Source: Flavipsychrobacter sp. (GTDB lineage: Bacteria > Bacteroidota > Bacteroidia > Chitinophagales > Chitinophagaceae). From it: a stretch of DNA of 64,000 nt. The notes beneath the pieces were generated by a model. That model searched no databases and had not been told where the DNA came from. It saw only the letters and a list, made by a program, of their open reading frames with translations. The stretch is from assembly GCA_016787265.1 (NCBI GenBank), contig JAEUVF010000018.1:62001-126000 (forward strand), written 5' to 3'. The translations under genes and the position numbers were made by a program. This document shows positions 34,447 through 44,328 of the stretch, piece by piece; position 1 is the first letter of the stretch, and each line of letters opens with the position of its first letter.

Positions 34447-37400
34447 ATGTCTTCAACTAAACAGAACACCAGGATCAACTTTGGTAAGATCAAACACCTC
34501 GCTGAAGCTCCTGACCTGCTGGAAGTGCAGATTCAATCGTTTAAAGACTTCTTTCAATTAGAAACCACACCCGACAAACGTAACAACGAAGGCCTGTTTA
34601 AGGTGTTCAAGGAGAACTTCCCGATCACCGATACCAGGAATATCTTCGTACTGGAGTTTCTGGATTATTTCATTGATCCTCCCCGTTACACTATTGAAGA
34701 GTGTATGGAACGCGGACTTACCTACGCTGTTCCCCTGAAAGCCAAGTTGCGCCTGAGTTGTAATGACGAAGAGCACGTTGACTTCCAGACCATCGTACAG
34801 GATGTATTCCTCGGAAACATTCCTTACATGACCCCCCGCGGTACCTTTGTGATCAATGGTGCTGAGCGTGTAGTTGTATCCCAGCTGCATCGTTCACCCG
34901 GTGTATTCTTCGGGCAATCGATTCACCCGAATGGTACCAAGATCTATTCTGCACGGGTTATTCCTTTCAAAGGAGCCTGGATGGAATTCGCAACTGACAT
35001 CAACAACGTGATGTATGCCTATATCGATCGTAAGAAGAAGTTCCCTGTAACTACCCTTCTGCGTTCTATCGGCTTCGAAACAGATAAAGATATCCTGGAA
35101 CTCTTCGGTATGGCCGATGAAGTGAAAGGAGAGAAGAAAGCCCTGGAAAAATACCTGGGTAAAAAACTCGCTGCCCGCGTATTGCGTACCTGGGTAGAAG
35201 ATTTCGTAGATGAGGATACCGGTGAGGTAGTTTCCATCGAGCGGAACGAGGTAGTAATGGAACGTGATACCATCCTGGATGAAGAAGCGATCGACGTGAT
35301 CGTGGACATGGATGTGAAGAGCGTATTCCTGCAAAGGGAAGATGTTGGGGGTGATTATGCAATCATCTACAATACCCTGAACAAGGATACCTCCAACAGT
35401 GAACTGGAAGCGGTTCAGCATATCTATCGCCAGTTGCGCGGTGCTGATGCTCCGGATGATGAAACTGCACGTGGTATCATCGACAAACTCTTCTTCTCAG
35501 ACAAGCGTTATGACCTGGGAGAAGTTGGTCGCTACAAAATCAACCGCAAACTGAACCTCAATTATCCACTTGATCATAAAGTATTGACCAAGGAAGATAT
35601 CATTGAGATCATCAAATACCTGGTACGTCTCACAAACGGTAAAGCAGAAATCGATGATATCGATCACCTGAGCAACCGTCGTGTTCGTACTGTTGGTGAA
35701 CAACTCTATGCGCAGTTCGGTGTAGGTCTGGCCCGTATGGCCCGTACCATCCGTGAGCGTATGAATGTTCGCGATAACGAAGTATTTACGCCTGTTGATT
35801 TGATCAACGCACGTACACTTTCTTCTGTTATCAACTCCTTCTTCGGAACAAGTCAGCTGTCTCAGTTCCTTGACCAGACCAACCCATTGTCTGAGATCAC
35901 GCACAAGCGTCGTATCTCTGCACTCGGACCGGGTGGTTTGAGCCGGGAGCGTGCAGGCTTTGAGGTTCGTGACGTACACTATTCTCACTATGGCCGTCTT
36001 TGTACTATTGAAACACCGGAAGGACCAAACATCGGTCTGATCTCAACCCTTTGCGTACACGCAAAGATCAACGAGATGGGCTTTATTGAAACGCCTTACC
36101 GGAAAGTTGAGAATGGTAAAGTAAACATGAAGGAACTGACCTTCCTGAGTGCTGAAGAAGAAGATACCGCTAAAATCGCCCAGGCAAATACGCCGCTTGC
36201 TTCCAATGGTGAATTTGCAGAAGAAAAAATCGCCAGTCGCGAAACCGGTGACTTCCCTATCCTCGATAAAACGGAAGTAGAGTTCATGGACGTAGCCCCC
36301 AACCAGATTGTGGGTCTGTCCGCCTCTCTGATTCCTTTCCTTGAGCACGATGACGCCAACCGTGCCCTGATGGGATCAAACATGCAACGTCAGGCGGTAC
36401 CGCTGATCAAGCCCCAGGTTCCTATCGTAGGTACCGGTCTGGAAGCAAAAGCAGCCCGCGACGCACGTGTTCAGATTCTTTCTGAAGGTAATGGTGTGGT
36501 TGAATACGTTGACGGTAATGAAATTCATATCCGTTACGATCGGAATGATGAGCAGCGTCTCGTTAGCTTCGAAGAAGACCTGATTGTTTACCGGTTAACC
36601 AAATACCAGAAGACCAACCAGGAAACTTCCATCACCCTGAAGCCGGCTGTTAAAAAAGGACAGCAGGTGAAAGAAGGAGATTTCCTTACAGAAGGATACG
36701 CTGTACAAGGTGGTGAAATCGCACTGGGACGTAACCTGAAAGTGGCCTTCATGCCCTGGAAAGGTTACAACTTCGAGGATGCGATTGTAATCAATGAAAA
36801 AGTAGTTCGTGAAGACCTGTTTACTTCCATTCACATTTCTGAATATGAACTGGAAGTTCGCGATACCAAACTCGGTGAAGAAGAACTGACTCCGGATATT
36901 CCAAACGTTTCTGAAGAAGCAACCAAAGACCTCGATGAGAATGGTATCATTCGTGTCGGTGCCCAGGTGAAGGAAGGGGATATCCTGATCGGTAAGATCA
37001 CTCCTAAAGGAGAATCTGATCCTACACCGGAAGAGAAACTGCTCCGTGCCATCTTCGGCGACAAAGCAGGTGATGCAAAAGATGCTTCCCTGAAAGCGCC
37101 AAATGGTGTGGAAGGTGTGGTAATCGACAAGAAACTGTTCCAGCGCGCGAAGAAAGACAAGAATGCAAAAGTTCGTGAGAAGGCTGCTTTGGAAAAAGTA
37201 GAAAAAGTTCACGAGAAAAATACAGCAGATCTCCAGGAAGTATTGCTGAGCAAATTGCAGACCCTGTTGAAAGAAAAACCTTCTGCAGGTGTTAGCAACA
37301 ACTTCGGTGAAGTACAGATTGGTAAGGGTGCGAAGTTTACTGCCAAGAATTTGGCGGGACTCGACTTCCTGAACATCAATCCGCTTGGCTGGACTGGCGA

Positions 37401-38250
37401 TGAAAAAATCGATAGCCAGATCAATATTCTGCTGCACAACTACAGCATCAAGTACAACGAAGAACTGGGTCGTTATAAGCGTGAGAAATTCAACATCAGC
37501 ATCGGTGATGAATTACCTGCAGGTGTATTGAAACTCGCGAAAGTTTACCTCGCTGTTAAGCGTAAGCTGAAAGTGGGTGATAAGATGGCCGGTCGCCACG
37601 GTAACAAAGGTATCGTAGCTAAGATCGTTCGTGCAGAAGACATGCCATTCCTCGAAAATGGAGAGCCTGTGGATATTGTACTGAACCCGCTGGGTGTACC
37701 TTCCCGTATGAACCTCGGACAGATCTATGAAACTGTACTTGGATGGTGCGGTGAGCAACTGAATGTACGCTTTGCTACTCCGATTTTTGATGGTGCCAGC
37801 ACCGACGAAATCGAGCAGTATTGCCAGGATGCAGGTATCCCAATGATGGGTCACACCTACCTGTATGATGGTGAAACCGGTGATCGCTTCCACCAGAAAG
37901 CAACAGTTGGTATCATCTACATGATCAAACTGCACCACATGGTGGACGATAAGATGCACGCACGTTCAATCGGACCATACTCTCTCATCACACAGCAGCC
38001 TCTGGGTGGTAAAGCTCAGTTCGGTGGTCAGCGTTTCGGTGAGATGGAAGTGTGGGCACTGGAAGCATACGGAGCATCTAACATCCTCCAGGAATTGTTA
38101 ACCATTAAGTCGGATGATATCATTGGTCGCGCCAAGACCTATGAGGCCATCGTTAAAGGTGACAACATTCCAAGAGCTGGTGTACCGGAATCTTTCAATG
38201 TATTGATCCATGAATTGAGAGGACTGGGACTTGATTTGAAATTTGATTAA
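34447..38250 (+). CDS. rpoB: DNA-directed RNA polymerase subunit beta
   Basis: The 1267-residue protein has all the beta landmarks, including the rifampicin region FFGTSQLSQFLDQTNPLSE, HKRRISALGPGGL, and KVGDKMAGRHGNKG near the C-terminus. It forms the catalytic core with beta-prime. The gene has its own promoter upstream and a strong terminator downstream. It is 21.6 kb from rplL and is followed by an antiporter gene in place of rpoC, which is highly unusual. Confidence 0.99.
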   Translation: MSSTKQNTRINFGKIKHLAEAPDLLEVQIQSFKDFFQLETTPDKRNNEGLFKVFKENFPITDTRNIFVLEFLDYFIDPPRYTIEECMERGLTYAVPLKAKLRLSCNDEEHVDFQTIVQDVFLGNIPYMTPRGTFVINGAERVVVSQLHRSPGVFFGQSIHPNGTKIYSARVIPFKGAWMEFATDINNVMYAYIDRKKKFPVTTLLRSIGFETDKDILELFGMADEVKGEKKALEKYLGKKLAARVLRTWVEDFVDEDTGEVVSIERNEVVMERDTILDEEAIDVIVDMDVKSVFLQREDVGGDYAIIYNTLNKDTSNSELEAVQHIYRQLRGADAPDDETARGIIDKLFFSDKRYDLGEVGRYKINRKLNLNYPLDHKVLTKEDIIEIIKYLVRLTNGKAEIDDIDHLSNRRVRTVGEQLYAQFGVGLARMARTIRERMNVRDNEVFTPVDLINARTLSSVINSFFGTSQLSQFLDQTNPLSEITHKRRISALGPGGLSRERAGFEVRDVHYSHYGRLCTIETPEGPNIGLISTLCVHAKINEMGFIETPYRKVENGKVNMKELTFLSAEEEDTAKIAQANTPLASNGEFAEEKIASRETGDFPILDKTEVEFMDVAPNQIVGLSASLIPFLEHDDANRALMGSNMQRQAVPLIKPQVPIVGTGLEAKAARDARVQILSEGNGVVEYVDGNEIHIRYDRNDEQRLVSFEEDLIVYRLTKYQKTNQETSITLKPAVKKGQQVKEGDFLTEGYAVQGGEIALGRNLKVAFMPWKGYNFEDAIVINEKVVREDLFTSIHISEYELEVRDTKLGEEELTPDIPNVSEEATKDLDENGIIRVGAQVKEGDILIGKITPKGESDPTPEEKLLRAIFGDKAGDAKDASLKAPNGVEGVVIDKKLFQRAKKDKNAKVREKAALEKVEKVHEKNTADLQEVLLSKLQTLLKEKPSAGVSNNFGEVQIGKGAKFTAKNLAGLDFLNINPLGWTGDEKIDSQINILLHNYSIKYNEELGRYKREKFNISIGDELPAGVLKLAKVYLAVKRKLKVGDKMAGRHGNKGIVAKIVRAEDMPFLENGEPVDIVLNPLGVPSRMNLGQIYETVLGWCGEQLNVRFATPIFDGASTDEIEQYCQDAGIPMMGHTYLYDGETGDRFHQKATVGIIYMIKLHHMVDDKMHARSIGPYSLITQQPLGGKAQFGGQRFGEMEVWALEAYGASNILQELLTIKSDDIIGRAKTYEAIVKGDNIPRAGVPESFNVLIHELRGLGLDLKFD

Positions 38251-38267
38251 TCAAATCTTTTATAAGT

Positions 38268-38302
38268 AAAAAGAGGGTGCCAATTGGTACCCTCTTTTTT
38301 TT
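38268..38302 (+). terminator. Rho-independent terminator of rpoB
   Basis: A 14-bp stem (38268-38281 with 38286-38299, one G-T pair) and AATT loop are followed by T residues to 38302. It makes rpoB monocistronic. Confidence 0.93.
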
Positions 38303-38325
38303 ATCTTAGATCAAAGTACACAGGT

Positions 38326-39411
38326 ATGACTCTATTGACCAAAGTTATCAGAAGATGGACCGAAATTGTACCCTTTCTATCCCTGTTACTTTATTTTTTG
38401 AAACCAGCTGATAGTCCGGGTTGGTATAATTTGGTTTTGATCGGCGGACTCATTAGTGCGGTGCTGGTTGCAGTGCATCATGCAGAAGTGGTAGCACATA
38501 AAGTAGGAGAACCTTATGGTACCCTGGTGCTGGCAATAGCTGTTACCACCATTGAAGTGGCATTGATTGTATCTCTCATGATGGCTGGTGGACCCGGAAC
38601 TGAAACGCTCGCAAGGGATACCATATTCGCGGCCATAATGATCATTTTAAACGCCATTACTGGACTTTGTTTACTGATAGGAGGATTGCGTCACCGGGAA
38701 CAGACATTTGGCCTGGATGGGATGAGTGCTTCACTGGTTGCTTTGCTGGCCATTTCATTTTTGACAATGGTACTTCCCAATTACACCACAACACAGATGG
38801 GGCCATCCTATTCCCCTTCACAATTGCTGTTTGTTGGTATAGTAACCTTGATTATTTACCTGAGTTTTGTTTTCATACAGACGATCCGGCATCGTGATTA
38901 TTTCCTGCCTGAAGTAGGAGAGGAAAACAGTGAGGTACATGCTCCTCCACCAGGCACAAAAGTATTTGTGTCATCTTTGGTGTTGCTGATACTGGCATTG
39001 GTTGCCGTTGTATTATTGGGCAAATCACTTTCTCCCGTAATTGAATCCAGTATTGCGAGTATGGGGGCACCCAAAACCCTGGTAGGTATTATCATTGCCA
39101 TGGTGGTGTTATTACCGGAAGGATTGGCGGCTTATCGGGCAGCAAGAAACAACCGGCTCCAGACCAGTTTAAACCTGGCACTCGGTTCTGCACTCGCAAG
39201 TATTGGTTTAACGATTCCAGTAGTCGCCGGCGTAAGTATTCTGATGGGATTTGACCTCTTACTGGGAATTGATTCCAAGTCGTCAATGCTCTTATTGATA
39301 TCCCTGCTGGTGGTGATGATGTCACTAAGAACCGGAAAAACCAACATCCTGCAAGGTATTATACTTGTTCTGTTATTTTTTGTCTATCTGTTTGTAACAA
39401 TTATTCCATAA
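38326..39411 (+). CDS. ChaA-type calcium/sodium-proton antiporter
   Basis: From ATG 38326 there are 361 residues with about eleven hydrophobic helices. The two alpha repeats of the CaCA superfamily are seen as AVTTIEVALIVSLM and VVLLPEGLAAYRAARNN, with the acidic residue in each. ChaA proteins extrude Ca2+ or Na+/K+ for protons at the inner membrane. A TTG start at 38284 would lie inside the rpoB terminator and is rejected. Confidence 0.85.
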   Translation: MTLLTKVIRRWTEIVPFLSLLLYFLKPADSPGWYNLVLIGGLISAVLVAVHHAEVVAHKVGEPYGTLVLAIAVTTIEVALIVSLMMAGGPGTETLARDTIFAAIMIILNAITGLCLLIGGLRHREQTFGLDGMSASLVALLAISFLTMVLPNYTTTQMGPSYSPSQLLFVGIVTLIIYLSFVFIQTIRHRDYFLPEVGEENSEVHAPPPGTKVFVSSLVLLILALVAVVLLGKSLSPVIESSIASMGAPKTLVGIIIAMVVLLPEGLAAYRAARNNRLQTSLNLALGSALASIGLTIPVVAGVSILMGFDLLLGIDSKSSMLLLISLLVVMMSLRTGKTNILQGIILVLLFFVYLFVTIIP

Positions 39412-39443
39412 GCAATTCGTAAATTCCTGTTTTCCTATTATAT

Positions 39444-41420
39444 ATGAAACAGGTATTAACACTGCTTATCGGGATAGGCTCCCTGACAAACTTAGTTGCA
39501 CAAACAAAAAGACCCCTTCAGCCGGAAGATATTTACCGGATGAAAACGGTTTCTTCTCCCCAGGTATCACCTGACGGAAACTGGATCGTTTACCAGGTTC
39601 GTTCGGTGGATAGTGCAAAGGATAAATCCAGTTCTGATTTGTGGATGATGAGTTGGGATGGAAAAGAAAACTGGCAATTAACCTATGACGCAGCTGGGGA
39701 ATCTGCTCCCAAATGGAGTCCGGATGGAAACTATATTTCGTTTTTGTCCACCCGAACAGGTGATAAAAACAGCCAGGTATATGCGCTTCCAACAAAAGGA
39801 GGAGAGCCGAAAAGAATAACCAATATCAAGGGCTCTATCAATGAGTACGTGTGGACGCCGGATGGAAAAAAACTGGTACTCAGTATTTCCGATCCCGACT
39901 ATTCAGATACCGCAGCAAGCAAGATCAGGAAACCGTATGTCATTAATCGCTATCAGTTCAAACAGGATCGGGAAGGATACCTGGACAGTACCGGAACGCA
40001 TCTCTATTTGTTTGACATTCCATCCGGCAAACTGGATACGCTGACTAACGGAGTATATGCTGAAACGCAACCTGCGGTTTCACCGGATGGTAACTGGCTG
40101 GCTTTTGTGAGTAACCGAACTCCAGTTCCTGACAGAAATGAAAATTCAGATATCTATCTGATGGAATTAAAAAAGGGTGCTGTTCCCCAGGCATTAACCA
40201 GTTGGAAGGGCAGCGATAGCAGACCCCTTTTCAGTCCGGATAGCAAACATATTGCGTATCTGCAAAGTACCAGTTCGGATGATTTCACCATGTATGGTCA
40301 TTCCATCCTGGGAGTAATTTCAATTGCCGACAGACAAACACGTTTGCTCAGTTCCAAACTGGATCGTCCGGTTCAGAATGTGCGATGGGAAGCAGACGGG
40401 CAGACACTGTTGGCATTAATGGAAGATGATCGCAGGGTACAGGTGATCCGGGTGAATGCTTCCACCAGCGCGCATGAAACACTCACCAGTGGCGATCATA
40501 GTCTTTATGGAATGGAGCTTAATACGGCAAAAAAAACATGGCTTGGTTTAAGAAGCACACCAACTCTTCCTGCAGAACTGTTTGCCTTTGAATCGGGTCA
40601 ATGGAGGCAGCTGACCCATCACCAGGATAGCTTCCTGGCTCCGCTCCAACTGCCCATCGTGGAAGGATTTCAATCTACCAGTAAAGATGGCACTAAAGTA
40701 TCCGGTATTCTTTATAAACCACATACCTACCAGCCAGGCCAAAAGCTGCCGTTGGTGATTTTTATACACGGTGGACCGGTTGCCCAGGATGAGTTTGATT
40801 TTGATATGACACGTATGGTGTATGCTGCTGCAGGTTATGCAGTAGCCGCCGTGAATTACAGGGGTAGCAGTGGCAGGGGAGTTGCGTATATCCGTGCTAT
40901 CTATGGCGATTGGGGAAATAAAGAAGTAATGGATGTGATAGGAGTAGCCAGTCACCTGGTTACTGCCGGTATTGCTGATCCCGCACGTTTAGGCCTTGGA
41001 GGCTGGAGTTATGGTGGTATTACAACCAACTATGCCATTGCAACCGATACCCGTTTTAAAGCAGCAGTGAGCGGCGCAGGATCTTCCCTGATGTTGACCA
41101 TGTATGGTAGTGATGAGTATATCGCACAGTATGAATATGAAATAGGTGTGCCCTGGAAAAACCGCGATAAATGGCTTGCATTGTCCTATCCGTTTTTCAA
41201 GGTGGATAAAATAAAAACGCCCACGCTGTTTATGGCCAGCGAGAGCGATTTTAATGTACCAGTTGCAGGAGCCGAGCAAATGTACCAGGCATTCAAATCA
41301 GTTGGTATTCCAACTGAACTGGTGATCTACCCTAAACAGTATCATGGTATTTCAGTTCCAAGTTACCAGGTCGACCGGCTGAAGCGTCATATCAGCTGGT
41401 ATAACAAATACCTGAAGTAA
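39444..41420 (+). CDS. S9 family serine peptidase (prolyl oligopeptidase/DPP-like), exported
   Basis: The 658-residue protein has a signal peptide ending near LVAQ (about 20), TolB/WD40-like propeller repeats (SPDGNWIVYQV, SPDGNYISFLS, SPDSKHIAYL) and a C-terminal alpha/beta hydrolase. The nucleophile is in GGWSYGG, followed by ESDFNVP (Asp) and YPKQYHG (His). It trims peptides in the periplasm. Its stop codon directly abuts that of the bestrophin gene on the other strand. Confidence 0.92.
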   Translation: MKQVLTLLIGIGSLTNLVAQTKRPLQPEDIYRMKTVSSPQVSPDGNWIVYQVRSVDSAKDKSSSDLWMMSWDGKENWQLTYDAAGESAPKWSPDGNYISFLSTRTGDKNSQVYALPTKGGEPKRITNIKGSINEYVWTPDGKKLVLSISDPDYSDTAASKIRKPYVINRYQFKQDREGYLDSTGTHLYLFDIPSGKLDTLTNGVYAETQPAVSPDGNWLAFVSNRTPVPDRNENSDIYLMELKKGAVPQALTSWKGSDSRPLFSPDSKHIAYLQSTSSDDFTMYGHSILGVISIADRQTRLLSSKLDRPVQNVRWEADGQTLLALMEDDRRVQVIRVNASTSAHETLTSGDHSLYGMELNTAKKTWLGLRSTPTLPAELFAFESGQWRQLTHHQDSFLAPLQLPIVEGFQSTSKDGTKVSGILYKPHTYQPGQKLPLVIFIHGGPVAQDEFDFDMTRMVYAAAGYAVAAVNYRGSSGRGVAYIRAIYGDWGNKEVMDVIGVASHLVTAGIADPARLGLGGWSYGGITTNYAIATDTRFKAAVSGAGSSLMLTMYGSDEYIAQYEYEIGVPWKNRDKWLALSYPFFKVDKIKTPTLFMASESDFNVPVAGAEQMYQAFKSVGIPTELVIYPKQYHGISVPSYQVDRLKRHISWYNKYLK

Positions 41421-42332
41421 TTACATCATATAATATTTCTGTTCAGGAACCAGTTCCTGTTCCGGTGTTTCTTCGGCCAGCATCTGCTTCAGGTTTTTCT
41501 CAATACCTGCAGCAATGCTGGTCATGGGAGTATCGGTTGGTTTGTTTTCAAAAGGATCCTGCAAATGAATCGCCATCTTCTCAATCAATAAAAAAGAGGC
41601 AGATATAGCAACCACCAGGGGTACTTCAAACATTCCGAAATACTGGATTACTCCAAAGGGTAGAAGTGCGATAAAAAGCAACAGTGCAAAATGGATGTAT
41701 AAACTATAGGTAACCGGAAATACCGTGTTTTTGATTCGCTCACATTTTCCCATACTGTCACATAAACGGCTAAGTGTACGATCCAGTTCCACATGCTGAT
41801 AGGTATTGATCCAGCCTTTATCAAGGGCAAGTTTTATATCCCTTGCATGCAGGTCCAATATTGCGGTGGGAACATTGTCAAATACTTCCACGTATTCATA
41901 ATCTTTTTTGGAAAGCCTTTTTTCAAGTCCCTTTAATGCGGATTTTTTTCTCAGGGATTGACCCAATGCATAGTTCCAGGCAATCTGCCGGTTGATGATT
42001 CGCTGACGAAAACGAATTATGTTATCGTCTTCATACAGATTACTGGTAAAGCTGATGGCCTGCCTTGCAAGTGTCCTGGAATCATTTACGATAGCGCCCC
42101 AGATATGCCGGGCTTCCCACCATCTGTCGTAAGCCTGGTTACTCCGAAAACCAAGTAAAAGGGAAATAATTGTTCCAAGTATGGTGGGTACTGCAATAGG
42201 AATTGAGATGCGTGTAATATGATAGTTTTCATATAAAACCGCGATCACAATTGCATAGAGGGTGATGAGTAATAACTCGGTTTTTATTTTCCCGAATATA
42301 TAGGCAAACGGGATGTGGTTTTTTAATAACAT
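41421..42332 (-). CDS. Bestrophin-family anion channel protein
   Basis: The 303-residue protein has four hydrophobic segments and the family block LLGFRSNQAYDRWWEARHIWG (about 61-81). Bacterial bestrophins form pentameric ion channels. It ends zero bases from the peptidase gene and lies downstream of the UspA-like gene. Confidence 0.9.
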   Translation of the reverse strand: MLLKNHIPFAYIFGKIKTELLLITLYAIVIAVLYENYHITRISIPIAVPTILGTIISLLLGFRSNQAYDRWWEARHIWGAIVNDSRTLARQAISFTSNLYEDDNIIRFRQRIINRQIAWNYALGQSLRKKSALKGLEKRLSKKDYEYVEVFDNVPTAILDLHARDIKLALDKGWINTYQHVELDRTLSRLCDSMGKCERIKNTVFPVTYSLYIHFALLLFIALLPFGVIQYFGMFEVPLVVAISASFLLIEKMAIHLQDPFENKPTDTPMTSIAAGIEKNLKQMLAEETPEQELVPEQKYYMM

Positions 42333-42349
42333 GTGATCCGGTTTGATGA

Positions 42350-42835
42350 TTAATAAGAGACACTCAGTTCTTGCTTACGTGTAACAACCTGTTTTGGTTT
42401 TGAAGCAGGAACAGCCGGAATTTCCCTGATCAGTTTAACCGGGGCAGCACTTATGAAAGAACAAGGATCCACGAATCGCTGATGAGGTTGAATCAGCTTA
42501 TAACCATCCGGGAAAAATATTTCATCGATCTCATTGAACTCAAGATAGTTTTTGAATACCCTGAATGTATTTCCGTACATGTATTTATAATAAATGTTGC
42601 CGATTTTTCCTGCATATTTTTCTTTCAGTCGTTTACACCCTTTCCTGAATTCTTCATTCATTACCTGCAGGTGCGGTTTGTTGCCTGCACCAATTACATC
42701 CTGCTCTGAGTCGGGCATTTCAAAAGCCGCGAACAGCATAACCGTTGATTTAAGGGTGGCATTACTTTTAATATACTGCTCCAGCACACTGAGTGACTGC
42801 GGAGTAAAATCAGTTGGAAATAAAATAGTTTTCAT
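42350..42835 (-). CDS. UspA-like (universal stress) protein
   Basis: The 161-residue protein starts MKTILFPTDFTPQS, the typical start of a UspA domain (alternative ATGs at 42844 and 42853). The rest is divergent, and the glycine-rich ATP-binding loop of classical UspA proteins is not seen. The gene is 17 bp upstream of the bestrophin gene, so the two are probably co-transcribed. Function is unclear. Confidence 0.65.
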   Translation of the reverse strand: MKTILFPTDFTPQSLSVLEQYIKSNATLKSTVMLFAAFEMPDSEQDVIGAGNKPHLQVMNEEFRKGCKRLKEKYAGKIGNIYYKYMYGNTFRVFKNYLEFNEIDEIFFPDGYKLIQPHQRFVDPCSFISAAPVKLIREIPAVPASKPKQVVTRKQELSVSY

Positions 42836-42953
42836 GATCATCATTTTATGCAAAGCTCTTAATTGCCTCTTAGAGAGGTGTAAGCCTCAGATAAAACTTC
42901 TGTTAGATGATGCTAAGAAAATTATAAGAAAATTAAATGGAGTTTAAAATTGT

Positions 42954-44327
42954 TTAACCCGATATATGAATTGGGAGTGTAACTATTACACTTGTTCCCT
43001 GTGATTGAACAGAATTCACTTCGATATTTCCGTTGTGAATTCGGATAATGTTCTGAGCCAATGGCAACCCTACTCCATGGCCTTCAAAGGAACGGGTATT
43101 ACTAGCCCGGTAAAATGGCTCAAATACCCGCGAGATCTCATTTGCAGGGATTCCAATTCCTTTGTCTGTAATACTTATGGATATGGTTGATTCCTGCTTC
43201 TTTACCTCAATATCAACTGTTTTCTGACTGGAATATTTGGCGCCATTTGCAATTATATTTCCGAGTGCAAGTTTTAATAAGGTTCTAATCCCATTAATAG
43301 TGAGCTGTTGATTGGATAGAATTTCCTCATCAATGGAAAGGTTGAGCTGCGTTCCCTTGATGAGATTTTTTACTGAGAAAGCAGATTCTTCTACCAGTTC
43401 ATACACCCCGATTTCTTCCCATTCCTGCTGATGACCATTGAAACTGATCTGCGACATCGTTAATAAATCGGAGGTAATTTTATTCAACTGATCAGCGTGC
43501 TGTTGAATGGAGCTGATTGCCTGCTGATATTCCTCTACGGTTCTGGGACGGGTTAGTGCCCAGTCTGCTTCTCCGATAATATTTGTTAGTGGTGTACGTA
43601 ATTCGTGGGAGGCATTACTGATAAAATTATTCTGTGTTTCAAAGGATGTCTGCAGCCGGTCCAGCATGTTGTTGAATGTCTTTGATAACTCGGCAATTTC
43701 ATCACCTCCGCCTTTATCTTCCAGTCTTAATCCCAGGTTGTAGGCACTGATGTTTTTTGTTTTTTCTATAATATCACGAACGGGTTGAAAGGTTTTCCTG
43801 GAAAAAAATATACTGGTCGTATAAACAATAATCACCGCCAGAATAAAAGTGGCGATTTTAATATTGCGAAGGTTCTGAAGTGTACTTATTCCATATTCAT
43901 TCACCGCAGATTTTATAACGATGTATTCGCCTGTTTCGTCAGGGTAATACAATCCTGCAAAATCAATGTCGCCCTTGTTAAAATAAACGGGCGTACCTTT
44001 TTGATCTATAATATTTTGCAGAAAAGTATAGGGGATAAAGTTTTTTCTGTCTTTTAACCGGTCGAGGGTATCCACTTTGAATACATACTCTTTTTCCTGT
44101 GTCAGCGTTTCCAGGTATTTTTTTCGAAGTTCTTCATAAGTGGAGGTGGCAATATGATCCTGTTCAAACAATACTTTGGTGGCCACAATTACCCGGATTT
44201 CCAGTCGCTTGAAAAAGTCCCTGCTTACAAAACTCTGCGTAATAAAATAAGATGTCCAGCTAATTATCAGAATGATGGTAGCTGTAATTACTGTAAACAG
44301 AATTCCTGTTTTGGTCTGTATTTTCAT
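42954..44327 (-). CDS. Sensor histidine kinase
   Basis: The 457-residue protein has two membrane helices (about 8-30 and 158-176) around a sensor domain, a HAMP region (about 177-230), H241 in NASHELRTPL, N box NGAKYS, DKGIGIP and GHGVGLPLAQNI. It autophosphorylates and passes phosphate to the OmpR-type regulator encoded just upstream (one base between them). The signal is unknown. Confidence 0.94.
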   Translation of the reverse strand: MKIQTKTGILFTVITATIILIISWTSYFITQSFVSRDFFKRLEIRVIVATKVLFEQDHIATSTYEELRKKYLETLTQEKEYVFKVDTLDRLKDRKNFIPYTFLQNIIDQKGTPVYFNKGDIDFAGLYYPDETGEYIVIKSAVNEYGISTLQNLRNIKIATFILAVIIVYTTSIFFSRKTFQPVRDIIEKTKNISAYNLGLRLEDKGGGDEIAELSKTFNNMLDRLQTSFETQNNFISNASHELRTPLTNIIGEADWALTRPRTVEEYQQAISSIQQHADQLNKITSDLLTMSQISFNGHQQEWEEIGVYELVEESAFSVKNLIKGTQLNLSIDEEILSNQQLTINGIRTLLKLALGNIIANGAKYSSQKTVDIEVKKQESTISISITDKGIGIPANEISRVFEPFYRASNTRSFEGHGVGLPLAQNIIRIHNGNIEVNSVQSQGTSVIVTLPIHISG

Positions 44328-44328
44328 A

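Noticed and set aside
36595..37437. 280-residue open frame antisense to rpoB
   Set aside because: It lies wholly inside rpoB and has the low-complexity composition of a reverse-frame shadow.
38284..38325. TTG start for the antiporter gene
   Set aside because: It lies inside the loop region of the rpoB terminator; ATG 38326 gives the expected N-terminus.
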